This document shows, piece by piece, positions 1-10,598 of a stretch of DNA of 64,000 nucleotides (position 1 is its first letter; the number at the start of each line of letters is the position of its first letter). The notes under the pieces were generated by a model, which was not told the origin of the DNA, did no database searches, and saw only the letters and a list, made by a program, of their open reading frames with translations. Source of the stretch: Poecilobothrus nobilitatus. Lineage: Eukaryota; Arthropoda; Insecta; Diptera; Dolichopodidae. The stretch covers positions 143,168,660 through 143,232,659 of the forward strand of contig OX352772.1 in the NCBI GenBank assembly GCA_947095535.1, given 5' to 3'. The translations under genes and the position numbers were made by a program.

Positions 1-1297
1 GGCAATGGAAGTAGCCTTTAAAGTCTCGTGTCCAATTAGTCGCGGAAAGGAAACCTATCCCCATTGGTGGAATGAAGGCTTAGCCTACCTCAAAGGATTG
101 ACTAGGTCTATTTTCAATATTTGCAACAAACATAAATACTGGCAACCTTACAAAAATTGCCTAAAAGTATATAAGAAAGCCATCAAAGAAGCCAAGCGGC
201 ATACTTGGATGGAATTTTGTCAATCTATTGAAACTATAAAGGATTCAGCTAGAATCTGTAAAGTTCTGTCCAATGATAGATCCTGTCCTTCCTTAATCAA
301 AAGAACGGATGGGAGCTGGGCTAATTCTTCAGCTGAATCTCTTGAACTGTTAGTTAACACCCATTTTCCCGTAGCCAGCAATGTTAACGGTAACGTAACT
401 CCACCCAATGGAGAACCTGTAGCCCAAGGAACCTCATGGGATGAAGTAAGTAAAATTATATCTCAGGAAAAGGTTTCTTGGGCTATAAAAAGTTTCTCTC
501 CATATAAATCGCCTGGCTTGGATGGCATAATTCCGATTATGTTGCAAAAGTCGTTAATACTGTCGACATCGTGGCTTGTCGCCATTTTCAGTGGCTGTTT
601 AAAACATAATCATTTTCCCTGCAGTTGGAAGAGAGTCCGAGTAGTATTTATTCCAAAGGCAGGTAGAAGGGGCCACGAGTCTGCGAAAGACTTCAGGCCA
701 CTCAGCCTGTCCTCCTTTCTTTTAAAAACTTTGGAGCGCATTTTGGATTACCAGATTAGGCAACGCTTTGAGGGAACTCTAGTATCGAAATCCCAACATG
801 CGTACTTAAAAGGTAGGTCCACAGAAACGGCTCTTCATGAAGTGGTCAGCACGGTTGAACACTCCATTAAGTACAAACAATTTACCTTAGCCACCTTCTT
901 AGATATCCAAGGTGCTTTTAACAATGTCAACATCCAATCTATTGAAGAAGCTCTAACCCAGGCGGGAACAGAGCAGTTTCTGAAGCATTGGATTATATCC
1001 ATGCTGAATTTCAGAATAATTCACGCGAAATTGGGAAACAGCAGGGTTACTAAATTAGTCAACAGGGGTACACCTCAGGGAGGTGTAATATCACCTTTGC
1101 TATGGCTAATGGTTATAAACAAAATTCTAATGATACTTGCTGAGGAAGGAATAAAGGTAGTGGCGTATGCGGATGATGTGGTGATACTAGTATCAGGCCA
1201 GTTTATATCCGTGATTAGTGAGATCATGAATAGAACTCTAAGCAAAGGTTCACAACTGGGCCACAAGTTGTGGCCTAGTCAACTCAGAGAAGACTGA
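1..1297 (+). pseudogene. LOA/I-like LINE family A, ORF2 reverse transcriptase part (copy 1)
   Basis: This is the RT portion of a non-LTR retrotransposon polyprotein, cut at its left end by the window. Visible RT landmarks are the palm-and-finger region around SPGLDG, the block GTPQGG (nt 1067-1084) and the catalytic YADD (nt 1166-1177). RT copies the element RNA onto chromosomal DNA by target-primed reverse transcription. After about nt 1230 the reading frame shifts by one base: the natural continuation into NSEKTEMVLF lies in the frame of the next entry, so RT and RNase H are split. Both copies of the duplication share this frameshift, so it predates the duplication. The upstream endonuclease is seen only at the second copy. 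Assignment to the LOA/I group rests on the RT plus C-terminal RNase H architecture. Confidence 0.9.
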
Positions 1298-1298
1298 A

Positions 1299-2792
1299 AT
1301 GGTACTCTTCACGACAAGATCCAAAATACCTACTTTTGTCCTACCGAAACTCAACAATTATACTTTAAATCTGACTACCAGCGCTAAGTATCTAGGCGTT
1401 ATTCTAGACTCGAAGCTTTTCTGGAAATCTAACATTGAGCATAGAGTTAAGAAGGCTTGTGTTGCTCTCTATGCTTGCAATAAAACCATGGGGAAGAAAT
1501 GGGGTATGCAGCCAAAGATGGCGCTTTGGACGTACACAGCCGTGGTTCGCCCAATCCTTACCTATGGATCGCTGGTGTGGTGGCCAGCGATGAATCGGAA
1601 ATACAATATAACAAAACTAAATAGAATACAGAGATCGGCATCTGTGGGCATCACAGGAGCACTGCGATCGTGTCCGTCTGATGCTCTGAATACTATTTTA
1701 TTTCTTTTACCCCCGGATCTATACATTAAGTATGTCGCAACGTCTAGTGCAGTTCGACTCAGAGAAACTGGGTGGTTTGCTACTAAACCATATGGCCACG
1801 GTAATATTCTGGAGATATTTCCAAGGGACTTTATACCAACCCTGACCGACTACACTATTCCCAAAATAAACTTCGGGAGTAATTTAGTCGTAGAATTTCC
1901 GTCTAGAGCGGAATGGAAGGGCGGTAATGTGACAAAGCATTTCGATGTCACTATCTTCACCGACGGATCCAAGATGAAGGAAGGAGTTGGTGCTGGCATT
2001 TTCTCGGAGAAACTCAACGTTTCAAAATTCTACAAACTCCCCGACACAGCTAGCATCTTTCAGGCGGAGATACTAGCAGTTAGAGAGGCTGCTCGAATTC
2101 TGAACGAAAACAACACACAAATGAGAACGGTCGCCATTTGTGTGGACAGTCAATCCGCGATCAAGGCCATTAACGCGAACATCACAACCTCTAAGCTTGT
2201 TAGACAGTACCAAGAGGAAATTGCCCTAACAAGCGAAAGGTTAAACATAACCTTCTTATGGGTGCCTGGGCATAGCAATATTGAAGGAAATGAAAAAGCT
2301 GACGAACTAGCAAAGAAAGGAGCTACTCAGAACACTAACTCCCCGGAAAGTTACCGGAGAGTTCGTTGCCCAATCAGTACCGTCAAGGAACGGATCCTTT
2401 CTTTGTATATAGCGAAATCACAAAATAGGTGGAGCAATCTGAGCAATTGCACCATATCTAGAACATTGTGGCCCACATACAACAAAAGGAGATCAATCGA
2501 GTTGATATCCAAATCCCGCATAGACATAGCCAGACTAGTAGCAATAATCACAGGCCACTGGCCAGTGGGCACGCATGCGGCCAAATTAGGACTCCCACAC
2601 AACACCTCATGCAGGAGCTGCAAAGAAGCAAACGAAAGTGAGAATCTAGAACACTTTCTTTGCAAATGTCCGGCCCTAGCTGGAGCCAGACGTCTCTCAC
2701 TCGGCAAGCCGTTCTTCCACAACCTCAGCGAGCTTTCTAAACACAAAATCAAAGAACTGATCTTGTATCTAAACCGCTCGGGTTGGATATAA
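1299..2792 (+). pseudogene. LOA/I-like LINE family A, RT thumb, RNase H and zinc knuckle (copy 1)
   Basis: This is the C-terminal half of the same LINE polyprotein, 497 codons open, starting just after the frameshift. Residues 1-200 are RT connection/thumb. RNase H follows with its acidic set visible: D222 in TDGSK, E257 in FQAEIL, D283 in CVDSQSA, H325 in WVPGHSN and D335 in EKADELA. RNase H removes element RNA from the RNA:DNA hybrid. A C-terminal cysteine/histidine cluster (C438, C441, H452, C455, C457) resembles the knuckle near the end of many I/LOA-type ORF2 proteins. The frame is open to its stop, unusually good preservation here, and is identical in the copy at 23715-25208. The first ATG is only the first methionine after the frameshift, not a true start. 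Confidence 0.9.
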
Positions 2793-2915
2793 AACCGCAA
2801 ACAATCTAAAAACACGGGTCACATGAGTGCAGTGGAATCAAAATGACGCAATCTAGTGCTAATTGAGGCCTTCAAGCAGCATCGTGAAGGTCACCACCAT
2901 ACCTACCTACCTACC
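2793..2915 (+). other. Family-A LINE 3' untranslated end and CTAC microsatellite
   Basis: Short non-coding stretch after the RNase H stop. It ends at a (CTAC)n run at about 2898-2915, just before an inverted fragment of the same family. No poly-A or simple A-rich tail is visible, so the exact 3' end of the element is uncertain. The same sequence is at 25209-25331. Confidence 0.5.
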
Positions 2916-3304
2916 TACACCAGGAGACTTACATCTCTTCTGATTTTTCTTCTTGTCATCCTTACCTTTGTTGCTGATAAGAGTGTTAGATTGAACTGGC
3001 ATTGCTGTACTATGTCTGGTACTCGTAATGCCACTATTTAGCGCCTAGATGCTAAAAACTCATCGTCTGATGAGCTCCCCATCTCATCTTCCTTCTCCAT
3101 TTTCGTTTTGTTTTTGTTTATTTTTTATTCAATTTTTGGCCCCACGAGTGTGGCCGAAAAGAACGGTCAATTGCGGGGTTGCCGCCTTACCGGGATAATG
3201 AGGCACTTAATACAACCGACCTTGGCTGAGCATCGGAGGATACCATTCGTGAGAAGTTATCTTCACCACTTACTGGCCATTTAGCTCTCCGAACGGTTTG
3301 TACA
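2916..3304 (-). pseudogene. Inverted 5' end fragment of LINE family A
   Basis: Read on the minus strand, this matches the 5' untranslated region and start of ORF1 of the element at 20400-20700. Shared pieces include the CTCCGATGCTCAG block, a GGTCGGTTGTATTAAGTGCC block, CCACACTCGTGGG and the acidic start of ORF1 (GGGGAGCTCATC). About 90 bases are inserted relative to that copy, and the ORF1 start codon context is altered. It lies directly downstream of the plus-strand 3' end of the same family, so a 3' end and an inverted 5' end abut. The copy at 25332-25720 is the same. Confidence 0.8.
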
Positions 3305-3974
3305 AAAAATTAAAATTTTGACATTTTTATATTTTTAATTGAAAACGTAAAATTATTAACTCTTTTATATGAAAACTGATTTTTTTTATAGTTGGGGGCT
3401 GTCGCTTCCAAGTCCCTGCTAACAATTTAAGCAATCCTATTTTTGAATTCGGCAGGTCAAATCAAAAAAAAAAATTTTAGCTCATTTTTTATTAAAACTG
3501 AATATTTTTATAGATTTTTTTTATATACACCAAAATAAAAGATGAATATATACCAAAATAAAAGATGAAATCAAAGCCAGAAAAGGAAGTGAAAAGGAAT
3601 CATTCAAGATCAAAAAATTAAGGATCGAATTATTTTTACGGAAGTTATTCAACACTGAAGTAAGACTCTGCTCTTAAAAAATATAGTTACCCAACCAATA
3701 CTAGTAGATTCATAGATGCAAGTATTAAAATATTAAATTTTTTTTATAGTTGGAACATTTAACGCCTCTTCTTTCACCAAAATTTCCAATAAAACCTTGC
3801 AAAAAATTAGTGTAACCAAGATGAGCTTAAGATATGATGAGTACAGGATACCAACAAAGAAGATTTCAATCAAATCACCAATAGATCAGTTAAAAATTTT
3901 TAAATAATTTATAAACTCAAAGCTAAATAATTAACTTTGGATCGCTTACACATATACAATCAAAAAGGACTCAC
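3305..3974. other. AT-rich non-coding stretch
   Basis: No gene recognised. It holds a short direct repeat (ACCAAAATAAAAGATGAA twice around 3528-3568) and two T-rich tracts ending in ATAGTTGG (near 3390 and 3750) that look like splice acceptors but have no coding exon behind them. It is probably degenerate 3' flank of the neighbouring Harbinger element. The same sequence is at 25721-26390. Confidence 0.5.
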
Positions 3975-4722
3975 ATTCTATCTATCCGATCCGCATTCGA
4001 TATTTACTGTGGCGTAAATTGAATCCATGTCGTTTAGCAGCTGTCATAACTGTAGAGTTAGACCTATACGGAGTAATAACTGTATTAGATAAAGAATATG
4101 CTGAACCATCAGTTGTCCACTGATTATTTGAAAAATACTTTGCACTACGTTTCGCTAAATCTAAAGTTGAGAAAATTTTAGCATAATGTATACTATCCGG
4201 ATATCCAACAGATACATGACGAATCACAAGTTTATGATCACATGCTGTTTGGGGTTTTAAAGAATAAATATGTTTTCTCAATAAAAAGCAACAGAATTAA
4301 CGACGTGAGTTTCTGCCAACTTTATTTCTGTACCATCAACAAACCCAATACAATAAGGCATTTCCTTAAAAAAATTCTTTAACGAGATTGTTTTTTCTTT
4401 TTTGTCAAGCCAATAAATATATGTATTTTTGTTTTTCTTAAATATTCTTCAAATATTCGTTTGGTAATGTTTTGTATAGTTTTACCACCTCCAATACCGA
4501 AAATTGCTCTTATTTTCTTAATAACAGCACTTTCGCCCGACAATCCCAATCTAAAGAGAACTATTGCCAGTTGCAAAGAAACAGGGAATTGAAACACGAA
4601 CACATTTTATTATAATTTTCATCCTCATTTATTATATTTACAAGAATTTGAAATTGTGCTCTGCTAACCCGCAACATCTGGCGGCGAAACCTGTCTTTAT
4701 CAAAACTTGGAAGGATATCTTC
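3975..4722 (-). pseudogene. PIF/Harbinger (HARBI1-like) transposase remnant, copy 1
   Basis: Read on the minus strand, successive frames give the typical order of a HARBI1-type DDE nuclease. First a helical N-terminal part (FRRQMLRVSRAQFQILV, about 4690-4640), then LQLAIVLFRLGLSGESA and the ITKRIF stretch (4570-4460). Next come CIGFVDGTEIKL with the first catalytic Asp (about 4350-4310), an HKLVIRHVSVGYPDS block, and TPYRSN. The second catalytic Asp, normally in an HDS motif, is replaced (IHYAKIF), and the third acidic residue is lost because the fragment ends near 3975. At least two frameshifts are present. The protein would have cut and pasted a transposon with TAA/TTA target sites. It is non-functional here. 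Confidence 0.85.
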
Positions 4723-5603
4723 ACCGGATTCCGCAACGGTTTAAATTTTTTTTGTGCAAATGCAAACTTTTTTCATTCTCACCAACAGTTTTCATTTACA
4801 CCATTATTTCAATTCGGCAAACGTGAATATAAACTGAAATGTTGAATGAATTCTAAACAGCGCCGACTGTCATTTCAACCTAAAAAAATAAATAATAATG
4901 TAAATTCAACTAAAAAAATTATATTAGAACATAATTAAATAAATTTTTAAAATTAAACAACATACTTGTCATTAGCAAAATCCACATTGTATTTTTACCA
5001 ATTAAATTTTCCATTTTTTTTTATAAAAAATTAAAATTCTGTTTTTCTCGTTTGTTTTTTTCATTTGCATTTGCACCGATAAATACTTGGTGAAAAAACT
5101 TTGCACCGTGCAAACTGAAAGTTTCATTCGCACTCTTGCGGAATTGAAAATCAGTGGAAACTTAAAATTTGTACAAGAACTGTCAAAATTTTTTCATTTG
5201 CACAAACTTTTGCAAACTGCAAACTTTTTTCATTCTCACCAGCAGCGTGAATGAAAACTGATATGCTGAATAAATTATAAACAGCGCTGACTATCATTTC
5301 AGTACAATTACAAAATTTAAAAAATCTATAAAATATGCACAAAACAATTTAATGTTATAATACTAAACTATATAACTATATAATTTCCGATTTTTTTTAT
5401 AAATAATAAAAATACTGTCTTTCTTGTTCGCATTCTCATTTGCATTTGCACTGATAAATTCTTGGTGAAAAAACTTTGCACCGTGCAAACTAAATGGCAA
5501 ATGTTTCATTCTCACGTTTGCGGAATTGAAAATGAGTGTAAACTGAAAGTTTCCACGAAAACTGTCAAATTTTTTCATTTGCACCGTTGCGGTATTCGGC
5601 CCT
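4717..5603. mobile_element. Tandem dimer of a Harbinger-like MITE, copy 1
   Basis: Two related units lie head to tail (about 4717-5205 and 5206-5603). Each begins near TGCAAACTTTTTTCATTCTC, passes through AACAGCGC and ends in a GGTGAAAAAACTTTGCACCG block. The outer ends are inverted: CCGCAACGG on the left near 4727 and CCGTTGCGG on the right near 5586, where it closes as TATTCGGCCC. TAA follows the right end, fitting a Harbinger-type 3-bp target site, but the matching left TAA is not evident. The dimer sits exactly where the transposase N-terminus is interrupted. The units are clearly diverged from each other. It is non-coding, and the duplicate is at 27133-28019. Confidence 0.65.
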
Positions 5604-6064
5604 AAGCAACCGATTTATACCGAAATTTTATTCTTTATACTTCTTCGATTTGTAATTACAGTAATCAAAATTTTCTTCAGGGTCTTCCATGATTTCATCA
5701 ACAGCTTTTTTTTGTTTTTCTTTTAAGTTAAGTTTTTCTTACAAGTTTTTTTTATTAATACAATAATATTTACAATTTATCTATAGATTTCACTTAAAAC
5801 TAAAGACCTTAGCCGTAGCCGTGTGGTCGTACAATTTTTAAGAAATAAACGCCAAATTTAATTATTGAAATAAGATAAAAACACAAGAAAAATATAGAAA
5901 CAAACTCACAAATTTATTTATATAGATTAATTTGTTACCTAATCTTATGTTTAAATAATACTATATTATTAATATTTTTCAATTTAGTTGGTAACTAATT
6001 GAAAGCTTTTAAACACTTATACAAACAGTTATAAGTTTGATTATTTGTTCTAAATAAACTTAAG
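5604..6064. other. AT-rich stretch with a possible Harbinger N-terminal scrap
   Basis: On the minus strand about 5750-5600 reads as an acidic segment (DEIMEDPEENFDY, then KSKKYKE). It could be the extreme N-terminus of the Harbinger transposase, separated from the rest by the MITE dimer. That link is inference. The remainder (5760-6064) is AT-rich with no recognised feature. The same sequence is at 28020-28480. Confidence 0.35.
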
Positions 6065-6304
6065 TAGAAATTCGATTTATTTCTGGTGTTGTGATTATGG
6101 ATGTGAATTGTGAAACATCCTATTCAATATAAAATTATGTTTGATTTTATCATTAATGATTTTAAATGCTACTATATACAATTCATATTTGCAAACGCTA
6201 ATGAAGCTTAAGTACCGTTGAGTATATAGTAAGTTCGTAGGAAATCTTCTAGGATATTTATGAATAGTTTTGATAGCTTTTTTGTGCAGAACGTCAATTT
6301 TGTT
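6065..6304 (-). pseudogene. C-terminus of a minus-strand LINE RT, cut by the duplication edge
   Basis: On the minus strand this gives the C-terminal tail of a Jockey-superfamily RT (YPRRFPTNLLY, then KYELYIVAFKIIND). It is identical to 28481-28720, where the frame continues uninterrupted upstream through 28873. Here it stops dead at 6304, marking the breakpoint of the copied segment. Confidence 0.75.
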
Positions 6305-7325
6305 ATTATTAAAAAACGAAACGAAATTATTATTAAAAAAATTGAAACCGTTAATAAAAAGTAGGTATATAATTCCAAACTATCAGTTTGGATTTAGAGA
6401 AAAATATTGCACTATTGATCAAGTGAATAGAATTACAGATATAATTGAAAAAGCTCTAGAAGAAAAGGAAATATGCTCTACAATCTTTCTAGATGTAGCT
6501 CAGGCATTCGATATAGTTTGGTATGAAGGTTTTAATTACAAACTAAGAAAAATACTACCTAAACAATATTTTAAAGTACTCTAATTATACTTGACTGATA
6601 GGTTGTTTAGAATTAAACAGGATGGGGAGTTTTCTACACTTAGAGAAACCAAAGTTGGTGTGTCTCAAGGTAATATATTGGGTCCTATATTATATTTGCT
6701 TTATACCAGCGATTTAACTGCAGCTACATTTGCTAACGATACTACAGATAACTTACAAAAAGCAAGCGATAACCTTTTTTTTTGTGGACCAAAAAATGGC
6801 AAATTTAGCTTAATGAACTTAAATCTGTCCAACTAAATTTTACAAATAAAATCGTACAAAATCCTCCAGCCGTAAAATTAAATGGAATAGATGTACCCCA
6901 AGAAAACAAGGCAAAATACCTAGGAATGACATGAAATGTCAAACTGAGATGGAAAGAGCACGTAAAGAAGAGAAAAGTCAAATTAGAATCGAAATACAAA
7001 CAAACGTTGTTATATAATTAAATAATGAAGCCTATTTGGTTATACGGCATACAAGTTTTCCAAAATAAAATTTTACGTAACATGGTAAATGCTCCTTGGT
7101 AAGTACGAAATTTTGATTTACATAGGGATCTAATAATACCTACTGTAAGCGAAGAAATAAAAAAATATGCACTAAAACATAAGATTCGCTTAGAAGAGCA
7201 CATAAATGTAGAAGCTTCAAAACTCCTACATTGTGAAAATGCCATTAGAAGGCATAATAGAACTAGGCCACTAGATTTAACAATAATCGCAGATCACCTT
7301 CACGACGATCTGCAATTCCAGTAGA
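6305..7325 (+). pseudogene. Jockey-clade LINE reverse transcriptase remnant
   Basis: 5'-truncated RT of a Jockey-type LINE. The order is NYQFGFREK, then CTIDQVNRITDIIEKALEE, then FLDVAQAFD with the first catalytic Asp. After a stop near 6584 come YLTDRLFRIKQ, VGVSQGNILGP (normally PQG) and ATFANDT, where the usual FADD has become FAND and so lost a catalytic Asp. A shifted frame then gives the thumb (KYLGM at about 6918) and a C-terminal RRHNRTRPLDL close to 7250-7280, typical of Jockey ORF2 ends. There are several stops. Its left edge is the 6304 duplication breakpoint, so upstream sequence was probably lost there. It makes no functional product. Confidence 0.85.
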
Positions 7326-8799
7326 CCTATAAGAGTTAACGCAAAATTACCATGCCATGTCAAAAAACATTTCAAATATTTTAAAATAAACTAATGTTCA
7401 AATTTTATTTTTTATTTTTTAGTGAGAAACTATTTAAAATTACTATATTATAGATATAAAAATATTATTAATAAACTATTTATTTTTAACAACTTTATAA
7501 ATAAAAAATTTAAATTTTTAGCTAAATATGAATATAAACATTAATAAATTAGGTTATGTAAATTTTTAAATGTCAAAGTGTTGCTTTAATATTTTGTAAT
7601 AATATAAGTTTTTTCTTCCTCTTTCCCACTGATGCACTATTTATCTCTTTCTAAAGTTGTTATAATATGCACGAAATTTCTCATCCAAATCAGCCTTAAA
7701 AAACCGAATTTAATATTTTATTTATTTATTTACTCCAAATGTTACAATATACGATTTGTTTCTTGAATAATTATAATACAGAGTTCAAACTTTACAATTT
7801 CTTAAGTTTAGACAATTGAAATATCTTAATTTTAATTCTTAAATTGTATTTAATGTAATATTATATTTATATGTAGCGAAAACTTTAGTTTTTCTATTTT
7901 TTTTATAAGCTAAACCTAACATAAACTAATTATTATGTAAATAAAAACTAAACTACACTACTTAATAATCTAATATAATCTAATAATCAAAACTGAACTA
8001 CTCTAAGATTCATTTTGTATTAACAGATTTTCATTTTCAAATAAGTTTTTTATTTAGACATTGTTTGCAGAAAACATTTGTGTGTCAGTTCTCTGAGCTA
8101 TTATTGCAGAAACCAATGTTTCCAACTAATTGAAAAGTAGTCTATATTCTGACAGTTATTAAATATTTTTGTTAGAAATTTAAACTGTTTTAATTTTATA
8201 CTTGTCCTTTTATGAAACTTTATATACGGTATTGTAAATTTTTTTGGTGGGTATTAAAAATTTAAATAAATTAATTTCCAATTATATGATTTCTAATTCA
8301 AAAATAAAAACTTAAAAAAACATATAGAAGACTTTGGAAATAGTATTTATAGCGGTATGAATTCATGCTAATTTTTTTTGCTATTTATAGCAAAGCTAAT
8401 TAGCATCATCAGCATGAACGTTCAATGTACAGGTGGTTAACTTAGTGCAACTTAGTACAAACCTTTTCTTCCTTCAAAAAATCTAATATTTTCCTCAGAA
8501 TGTCATGTGAGGTATTTGACTTTTCGTTTTATCAGATATTAGCGCCATTGTATAAATTTTTACTATTTTGGTGCTTTCTGTGATTTTTTGTTTTTAAATA
8601 AAAACTTCGGAAAAAAGCTAAATTTTCAATTCGAATTTTGTTTAAATTAAAATATACCTACATATGTATATATATAAAATTAAAAAAAGAGTGATTTAAA
8701 TAAAATTAAAAGGAATTGTGATTATATATATAGGTAATATAATTTAACTCCATATAATATAATCAAGCGACCATGATTATAATATACGACCCGTGCCGA
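7326..8799. other. AT-rich non-coding stretch with LINE-tail-like TTTA run and a hairpin
   Basis: No gene recognised. A (TTTA)n run near 7718-7731, followed by CCAAATGTTACAA, resembles the 3' tail of a minus-strand LINE (compare 11243-11290 and 57250-57290). A perfect-looking nested hairpin lies at 8358-8417. The rest is low-complexity AT. Confidence 0.5.
8358..8417. repeat. Nested inverted repeat (hairpin)
   Basis: TTCATGCTAA pairs with AGCATGAA/TTAGCAT elements on the other side of a central GCTATTTATAGC palindrome. The result is a compact stem-loop of about 60 bases in otherwise unstructured AT-rich sequence. It is possibly the collapsed end of a MITE. Confidence 0.55.
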
Positions 8800-10598
8800 T
8801 GATCAGCCTGGCTGTGGAGCCCGGTCTTAAAAATAGCCCAGTCGCGAACCTTACTCTATGTATACGAGTCGCTGCATAGGGCGGACCTTCCTTTTCTTCG
8901 TACTCTTGGTTCAATTATGGAACAAAATTTAAAAAAATTAATATTTGAAAAAACAGTTAGCCGGCACTTCCCAAAAGTCGGCGTGTAAAACGACCCAACC
9001 GAGTACTAAGGAAAGTCGCGAACAACCAAAGACAGTACGCAAAGTGCGCCCGTCGAAACAAGCCTTCTTCGATAAACGGTCGGCCTATAAAATTATTGAG
9101 ATATTACGCTCTCTCAATATATTGGTCAGTTATCTGAAGCGAAAAAGAATTCTTTAGCCTGGTCCAAACCAGTAGTAGACCAAATCAACCCTTAAGAAGG
9201 ACAAATCCCTGGTTAATCGAAAGGCCTTATGTTCAAGAGACAGAGATCATAAGATGAGCCACAGGGTAGTTCCAAAAAAGCTAGGTTGTTAGGGAGCAAC
9301 CAGGTAATCAAGCAGTTCAATGCCAAATGTTTAAATTGCCAAGGATAATTTAATTCTGGCAATAATTGACGAGGGGTTAGAAGATGGGGGTTTTCTCCCA
9401 GTAACTGGAAGAAGGTAGTTGTTATTTTCAGCACAATTTTCTTCCAGGTACTGTATACCCGCTGAGATCCAGCAAACTTCATCTACTACCCAGGTTTGGC
9501 TAGAAAGGATTTTCTGTGGTTGTCCTAATTTGGGGCTTATCCCGGATAAATGGAAACAGGCCAGAGTAGTGCTCATATCGAAGCCCAAAAGCAATTGCGA
9601 AGGGCGTTCGGCCTATAAGCCTGTCGTCCTTCGTTCTAAAAACCTTAGAAAAATTGATCGACATCCATGTCCGCTGCGACTTAGATAAAAACTGTTGTCA
9701 GCTATTGTAGACGCACTTATAAACCTAGAAGTAAAGCCGTAACTAAGAGCACTGATAGCTATTTAGCTAATGTGCTAAATAGCAGGACCATCAGCGCCAA
9801 TTTAAGCAACACTTCTGTAAAAAGGTTTGTGAAGAGTGGGACTCCGCAAGGAGGGGTGCTATTCCCCCTTCTTTGGAATGTCGTGGTAAATAAACTGCTT
9901 AAAATTCTGGAATAGGTGGGCTACACAGCCTATTGCTGTCGTTGTCAATGGCAAGTTCCCAGACAGTCTCAGGGACGTTTTTGTCAGTAAATCCACAGAA
10001 AACTGAACTGGTCCTTTTTACAAGGAAATATAAATTTTCTAAAATAAAGCCGCCTTCCTTTATTGGCTCTACCCTTGTCTTTAGCAAAACGGCGAAATTT
10101 CTGGATCTAACTCTAGACAGGAAGTTAAGCTGGAAGACTAACATCTCAGAAAGAGTAAAGACGGCGTCAATAGAACTTTACTCGTGCAAAAAAGCATTGG
10201 TGGGAAATAGGGGCTTCAGCTATACATGACTCACTGGCTATAAACATACGTAGTAAGACCCATTCTTAGGTACGGAGTCCTAGTATGGTGGAGGGCAATC
10301 GATAAAGAGGTCAACCGCAAGGCAATCGCTGGGGTTCAAAGAACTGCCACACTATGTATTAGTGACTCTTTAATAACAACCCCTTCTGCGGCCTTAGACA
10401 TCATGCTTAATCTGGTGCCTGTAGAATATTATAGCAAATTTACAGCCGCAAACACAGCTGTGAGATTAAAAGCTACATCCTAGTAGACCAACTCACGAGA
10501 AGGTCACTCGGATATCATAAACCAATTCACTCCCGTCTTGGAAGACTACACGTCCCCCGATTGCTTCTTCGGGAAATCTCATGTGACGAGCGTTGGTT
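8800..10598 (+). pseudogene. LOA-like LINE family B, internally deleted copy B1
   Basis: Starts with the family-B leader (GCATAGGGCGGACCTTCC) and the ORF1 start codon at 8917 (MEQNLKK). A stretch follows that matches B2 around KRSAYKIIE. Around 9360-9450 unrelated sequence replaces the end of ORF1, the whole endonuclease and the first part of RT. Family-B sequence resumes at CCGCTGAGATCCAGC (9453; compare 15108). A second gap of about 150 bases lies near 9695. The RT motif PQGG is readable at about 9846 with only a short G run, so this copy shows the pre-expansion state of the poly-G tract in B2 and B3. The copy ends at 10598 before RNase H. Many stops. Confidence 0.85.

Larger units (their letters stand above)
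1..6304. repeat. 6.3-kb direct duplication, copy 1
   Basis: The sequence from the window start to 6304 is repeated at 22417-28720 with a constant offset of 22416. By eye I found one difference (G466 versus A22882), and no indel because the offset never shifts. The right end is sharp: after the shared bases ending at 6304, copy 1 continues into a plus-strand Jockey RT, while copy 2 continues an uninterrupted minus-strand LINE RT. Copy 2 therefore keeps the original right flank and copy 1 is the derived end. The left end may lie outside the window. Confidence 0.95.

Noticed and set aside
2351..2815. 154-codon minus-strand frame (also at 24767-25231)
   Set aside because: It lies wholly opposite the RNase H/zinc-knuckle coding frame, has no domain, and mirrors the real frame.
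3385..3760. T-rich tracts ending in ATAGTTGG as real splice acceptors
   Set aside because: No open exon follows either site and both lie in degenerate flank of a dead transposon.
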